A DNA stretch of 64,000 bases from Polynucleobacter necessarius. Its GTDB lineage: Bacteria > Pseudomonadota > Gammaproteobacteria > Burkholderiales > Burkholderiaceae. Both the position numbers and the translations under genes were made by a program. Positions 60,724-64,000 of the stretch are shown one piece after another; the stretch's first letter is position 1, and each line of letters starts with the position of its first letter. The stretch lies in NCBI RefSeq assembly GCF_900095185.1, contig NZ_LT606948.1:1588509-1652508 (forward strand). The letters are read 5' to 3'. The notes beneath the pieces were generated by a model. That model saw nothing but the letters and a program-made list of their open reading frames with translations. It did not search any database and was not told where the DNA came from.

Positions 60724-60939
60724 TTAGGCGCTGGCCTTCTTGAGTACAGCGTAGATTTGATCTTTAATTAAAAGCTTCTCCTTCTTTAAAGTTTCGATCT
60801 GCTCAGGGGTGCTCGGCTCTGTATGGGCCTCCATCCTTTTAATCTTTTGATCGAGATTATTGTGCTTATCAAACAAATGTGAAAAATGGCGGTCTGAGGT
60901 TTTTAACTTCGTGATGAGTTCTCGATATTCAGGAAACAT
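60724..60939 (-). CDS. YdcH-like (DUF465) small coiled-coil protein
   Basis: The intact 71-residue protein starts MFPEYRELITKLKTSDRHFS and continues HLFDKHNNLDQKIKRMEAHT, then IETLKKEKLLIKDQIYAVLK. This is the YdcH/DUF465 pattern: FPEYRxLIxxLKxxDxHF at the start and LKKEKLxLKDxIYxxL at the end. It is a short helical hairpin of unknown function found throughout proteobacteria. Length is normal and no lesions are visible, in contrast with its neighbours on the left. Confidence 0.9.
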   Translation of the reverse strand: MFPEYRELITKLKTSDRHFSHLFDKHNNLDQKIKRMEAHTEPSTPEQIETLKKEKLLIKDQIYAVLKKASA

Positions 60940-61160
60940 AGATCCTCTTCATGTTGGTGGTTTTAGGAAACGACTCTGCTTCAGTTTAGCAACCCTGTCA
61001 TCCAAGAACAATGGCTAACGCTATCTTTTTATTTACCACCCAATTCTCTTGTAATCTGCAGGACAAGCCCCATATAGGTATGGCACATTCCTGAGAGGAT
61101 TTACAGTAATATCACCAAGTGCATCAGGCACAACAACTACCAAAAGAAGGGTAATAGACC

Positions 61161-61913
61161 ATGGCTACAAAGAAGTCGCCAGCAAAAAAGAAAGTAGCTA
61201 CCAAGGTGGTAAAAAAAGCCCCTGCTAAAAAAGCGGCTAACAAGAAGCCTGTAATCAAAAAGCCTGCGGCAAAGAAAGTCACTAAGAAGGCCGTAAAGCC
61301 AGCGTCATCTAAAGCGCCAAAAGTTGATCAGCATGGTCTCGAGCAAGATGATGAGTTTTACGGTCTATATTTTGCAAAGTCTACAACTAAGGGATTGGTT
61401 GAAGTCAAACCCTGCACATTCTCATTGATGTACTGGTGGAAAGGCTTACTTGGCTATTCAGACATGATCGAAATCTCTAAAGGCAGTAATACTGCCATAC
61501 TGCAGTTTGAATCCACTTTTGGCGGTGGTTATTCCGGTGAGACTGAATTAACTGAAAAAGATGTGCTCGATCTTGACCACATCATAGAAGTGGATGAAGA
61601 AGAGATGTTGATCTCCCTCTATTCATATGTACCCATTCCAGTTCCTGAGAAATTGGTTGGCGCCTTGAGTCTAGCGGTTCTCAATATCAACCCAGAAACA
61701 CGTTATGGCAGCCTAGAAATCTGCCCCACTGAGAATGAGCAAGGTGAAACAGAGCATTTCTTACGCTATCGCACTGCAACCTACTTGCGTGGGATTAAGT
61801 CTGGCAAGGTAGAAGCTATCGAAAGCATGGTTACCAACGGCGCTGAGTTCTTTGGTCTTGCTTTAGATGCGATGTGCGTCAATAAGTCGATTAAAAAGTG
61901 GTTGATCAGTTAA
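61161..61913 (+). CDS. Protein with a histone H1-like Lys/Ala tail and a YbjN-like domain
   Basis: The 250-residue protein has two parts. The first 53 residues are almost only Lys, Ala, Pro, Val and Thr (ATKKSPAKKKVATKVVKKA and repeats of KKPAAKK), like histone H1 or AlgP tails. From residue 55 an acidic globular domain follows: HGLEQDDEFYGLYFAKSTTK, FSLMYWWKGLLGYSDMIEIS and FESTFGGGYSGETEL, then LVGALSLAVLNINPETRYGS and TNGAEFFGLALDAM. The end resembles YbjN/type III chaperone-like folds, a guess. The tail could bind nucleic acid. AAGAAGGG lies upstream of the ATG. A hairpin at 61980 follows. Confidence 0.75.
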   Translation: MATKKSPAKKKVATKVVKKAPAKKAANKKPVIKKPAAKKVTKKAVKPASSKAPKVDQHGLEQDDEFYGLYFAKSTTKGLVEVKPCTFSLMYWWKGLLGYSDMIEISKGSNTAILQFESTFGGGYSGETELTEKDVLDLDHIIEVDEEEMLISLYSYVPIPVPEKLVGALSLAVLNINPETRYGSLEICPTENEQGETEHFLRYRTATYLRGIKSGKVEAIESMVTNGAEFFGLALDAMCVNKSIKKWLIS

Positions 61914-61949
61914 AATGACTCTATAAACTGCTATAGGCAGCACGCATTT

Positions 61950-62222
61950 TTACCTACACATGTAGATATATGTCAGCGGAAAACGGTCATTGACCGTTTT
62001 TCTGCTTTCTAAGATTGAGGCAGTTCTCTTACCCAGTTTTTTACACTCAGCTAAGGCCACCACTTCTTGAACCTCAGACTCTTTTGCTCCTTTAGGCGCA
62101 TGAACCCCAATCGTTCCATCCGATTGTTGGTCAGCCCACAAACTCACTTTGTGGAGTTGAGCAAGCAAATACAATACGCCACGACAAAGTCCTAGCAAAG
62201 CTAATCTATTAATCGTTTTCAT
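61950..62222 (-). CDS. Small exported hypothetical protein, C-terminus probably frameshifted
   Basis: From ATG 62222 the frame reads MKTINRLALLGLCRGVLYLL, a signal-like segment, then SDGTIGVHAPKGAKESEVQE and ECKKLGKR. From there it runs through a hairpin terminator (RKTVNDRF) to a stop at 61950. One base shifted, the same DNA reads GKELPQS and stops at 62009, before the hairpin. That looks like the native end, so an indel near 62030 is likely. I do not know the family; a secreted protein of about 70 residues is inferred. The ATG is the last of three repeated ATGAAAACG units. Confidence 0.5.
   Translation of the reverse strand: MKTINRLALLGLCRGVLYLLAQLHKVSLWADQQSDGTIGVHAPKGAKESEVQEVVALAECKKLGKRTASILESRKTVNDRFPLTYIYMCR
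61980..62001. terminator. Bidirectional intrinsic terminator
   Basis: AAAACGGTC-ATT-GACCGTTTTT is a nine-pair stem with a T run, 67 bases after the stop at 61913. It also works for the minus-strand gene from the right. Confidence 0.8.
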
Positions 62223-62244
62223 TTCGTTTTCATTTCGTTTTCAT
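62213..62244. repeat. Three tandem copies of an 11-base unit
   Basis: TCGTTTTCATT occurs three times in a row, the last copy missing one base. On the minus strand each unit contains ATGAAAACGA, the start of the small exported protein, so the start codon region is triplicated in three frames. Confidence 0.85.
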
Positions 62245-62375
62245 CAGCAATAGTTATCTAATATGGGTGCATTCATCTTTGTAATTAGAGCCACTACATT
62301 CTCCAATAACTCTATCTAGCGGATAGCGATTTTTAATAGATTTAATAAATTTACTTTGCCTCTCTCTTCTTATGT

Positions 62376-63017
62376 TCAATTGAAATAATGCAGCCTGCTA
62401 TCATGCGGATGCCATGATAGGATATCAGCCACTTCGTTGGATACCGTTCTAAATCCTGGAAGAGTTCCCCTGTACACCACTTCACCAGTAGCCTCATTTC
62501 TAAACACGGCATAAGAGTCAGTAGGCTGGCGTCCGGGTGTATTGGCAATTATATTTCCATTAAATCCCGCACTGCTCCCTGTTAGTGTCACTTCTACCCC
62601 TGGCTTAGAGGCAGGCTGAGGCGCTATCGCAATAGGAACTTGCTGTGGAACCAAAAGAGGTACAGCCATTGGGGTCTGTTGCGGCACTAATGGTGGGGCA
62701 ACTACTGGAAGTGGTTACGGAACCATTTGTGGTGGCATTGGGGACACAACCATCGGAGGTGGAACTTGTGGGGGCAACTGATGCGCCGCTGGAATTGGGG
62801 CACCTGGCTGCCTTGGATTTCCTTGAGATGTTTGCGTCAAGATGTCTGGAGTAACGACAGCAGATCCGCAACCATGTTTAATGTTTCTATTTCCATTACA
62901 GCTGCCTACGCCACCATTACCTCCACCACCTCCATTCTTTGCAAAGGCAGGATCTTGACCAAACAGGGCACGCATTAAAACAAAGCTAGCAATTTTCTTA
63001 ATCATAGGAATTTGCAT
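62376..63017 (-). pseudogene. Gly/Pro-rich exported protein with a nonsense codon
   Basis: From ATG 63017 the frame is MQIPMIKKIASFVLMRALFG, a signal-like start, then GGGGGNGGVGSC, a Pro-rich run (LPPQVPPPMVVSPMPPQMVP) and a TAA at 62715. The same frame resumes PLPVVAPPLVPQQTPMAVPL, then GVEVTLTGSSAGFNGNIIAN and TGEVVYRGTLPGFRTVSNEV, ending at 62376. One substitution thus splits a protein of about 213 residues. I do not recognise the family; the last 90 residues look like a small compact domain. Confidence 0.65.
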
Positions 63018-63235
63018 TTAACGATCTACCAAGATTGGGTTAACTACAACCAAAATGCAGGTGAATAAGCCTGTGTTCCATTCGGAATGCTTTTCATAGG
63101 CACTCCATATCAATCTCGCATAGAGAATCTCGCCCTGGAGTTTTTTGGTAGGCCCACGCCAAATGAAGCTAAGTTAGTCTGATTTACAAAACCACCTTGA
63201 ACAGCAATGTTTTGATGAACGGCACCAAAATCAAA

Positions 63236-63817
63236 ATGAACTCTGCAATCCATCAAAAGACCGAGAAAGCGCAAGAACGTCTTGCAATGGTGGTGAAAAT
63301 CGCCAATCGACTATTCGCCAATCGTGGATACGAACAAGTCGGCATTCGAGAAATTGCCAATGAGGCTGGGATTAGTCCTATGCAAGTCTATCGCCTTGGT
63401 GTCGATAAAACAGACTTGCTGGCTGCAGTAATTTTGATTATGAATCAAGAGATGATCGATAGGATTCAGCCGTTTAATGACGCTCTATTCAAGGATGCCC
63501 CGTCCTTCGTCGAGAGCTATTTGCTAGATCTCTATGAACAAGATATCAAGCTTACGAGCATTCGCAAAGAAGGTGCTGCGTTTGGCTGGAAATGGTCGGA
63601 AAAATATGAGTCCTTGATCATCGCGCAATTAATGCAAATACTAAAACCAATTGCAGACGCCCTCACCCATTTTGGATATGATGAGATTGAAGCTCGTTGT
63701 TATGCCATCTGGTCTTTGTATTACGTTGGCTATAGAAATGCAGTCATGAATGATGCAGATGCTAATACCTGCTTGGATGCCATTAAACCCAGCCTCACTA
63801 TTTGCTTGAAGTCTTAA
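63236..63817 (+). CDS. TetR/AcrR-family transcriptional regulator
   Basis: The protein of 193 residues from ATG 63236 begins MNSAIHQKTEKAQERLAMVV. The TetR helix-turn-helix follows: ANRLFANRGYEQVGIREIAN, EAGISPMQVYRLGVDKTDLL. A helical ligand or dimer domain follows (KEGAAFGWKWSEKYESLIIA, IWSLYYVGYRNAVMNDADAN). Earlier in-frame starts at 63197 (TTG) and 63215 (ATG) have no better ribosome site. The target is unknown; the gene just downstream, 12 bases away, is the obvious candidate partner. Confidence 0.85.
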   Translation: MNSAIHQKTEKAQERLAMVVKIANRLFANRGYEQVGIREIANEAGISPMQVYRLGVDKTDLLAAVILIMNQEMIDRIQPFNDALFKDAPSFVESYLLDLYEQDIKLTSIRKEGAAFGWKWSEKYESLIIAQLMQILKPIADALTHFGYDEIEARCYAIWSLYYVGYRNAVMNDADANTCLDAIKPSLTICLKS

Positions 63818-63829
63818 GTAATACAGCTC

Positions 63830-64000
63830 ATGATTTACTTCACCACGCTTAGTATTGCTCTAGGTTTGTATTTTGGTTTCGCTTCACTTGTTGTGCATGC
63901 CAAAACAGACCTATTGGGCCCCCCTACTCAATTTAGTAAAGCCAGTGCACCCTTCTATAGCGGGCCATCCTTACAGGGAATTTCCTTTGCGATCAGCAGC
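63830..64000 (+). CDS. Hypothetical exported or membrane protein, N-terminal part
   Basis: A frame from ATG 63830 to the window edge gives MIYFTTLSIALGLYFGFASL, then VVHAKTDLLGPPTQFSKAS and PFYSGPSLQGISFAISS. The first 20 residues are hydrophobic and look like a signal peptide or first membrane helix. Too little is present to name a family. It follows the TetR gene on the same strand with 12 bases between. Confidence 0.55.
   Translation, partial: MIYFTTLSIALGLYFGFASLVVHAKTDLLGPPTQFSKASAPFYSGPSLQGISFAISS

Overview
The window reads as a betaproteobacterial chromosome of the Burkholderiaceae, most likely the Polynucleobacter lineage. The inference rests on the family mix (DUF2863, Bug/TctC periplasmic binding proteins, YejABEF, flavocytochrome c sulfide dehydrogenase), the rimP-nusA-infB-rbfA-truB-typA order and a moderate GC content. 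About half of the genes carry several independent frameshifts, nonsense codons or deletions. Long core genes stay open (infB 914 codons, tex 783, typA 605), so the damage is not read error. This pattern suggests a host-restricted, genome-reducing strain, as known for Polynucleobacter necessarius endosymbionts of Euplotes. The species call is inference.

Layout. 1-1338: intact DUF2863 gene and yaaA. 1463-9272: a chain of dead genes (methionine aminotransferase, GST, 3-hydroxybutyryl-CoA dehydrogenase, DUF3429, rarA, pabBC, NUDIX, aat, bpt) around one intact cyclophilin. 9273-15322: a collapsed c-di-GMP signalling region (two HD-GYP genes, two GGDEF genes, a GAF stub) around intact tRNA-His and dusA. 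15656-18112: further remnants. 18201-31220: intact information-processing block, tex, typA, truB, rbfA, infB, nusA, rimP, rluB, scpB. 31474-38345: patatin remnant, an NlpC/P60 gene that has lost its catalytic Cys, and an intact yejABEF importer. 38396-42593: intact fabI, then dead chrA, MaoC and CitE genes and a damaged Bug protein. 42595-46195: an intact, overlapping three-gene operon (glycosyltransferase, sialidase-like protein, membrane protein). 46377-47998: intact fccAB. 48056-50059: dead UxaA-like, cbpA and cbpM genes. 50068-51972: intact uup. 52040-60681: ompW with two FNR boxes and one FAD oxidoreductase survive among dead kinase, hemN, yaeQ, PIN, slyX, holin-like, asmA and phnA genes. 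60724-64000: YdcH, a lysine-rich-tailed protein, small secreted proteins, a TetR regulator and a partial gene.

What is kept is translation and transcription machinery, fatty acid synthesis, peptide import, an outer-membrane porin, a surface-glycan operon and sulfide oxidation. What is lost is c-di-GMP signalling, N-degron tagging (aat and bpt), p-aminobenzoate synthesis, anaerobic heme synthesis (hemN) and several catabolic, chaperone and repair accessories. Several deletion junctions can be placed within tens of bases. None has a recognisable insertion sequence beside it, and no rRNA, CRISPR array or intact mobile element was seen.
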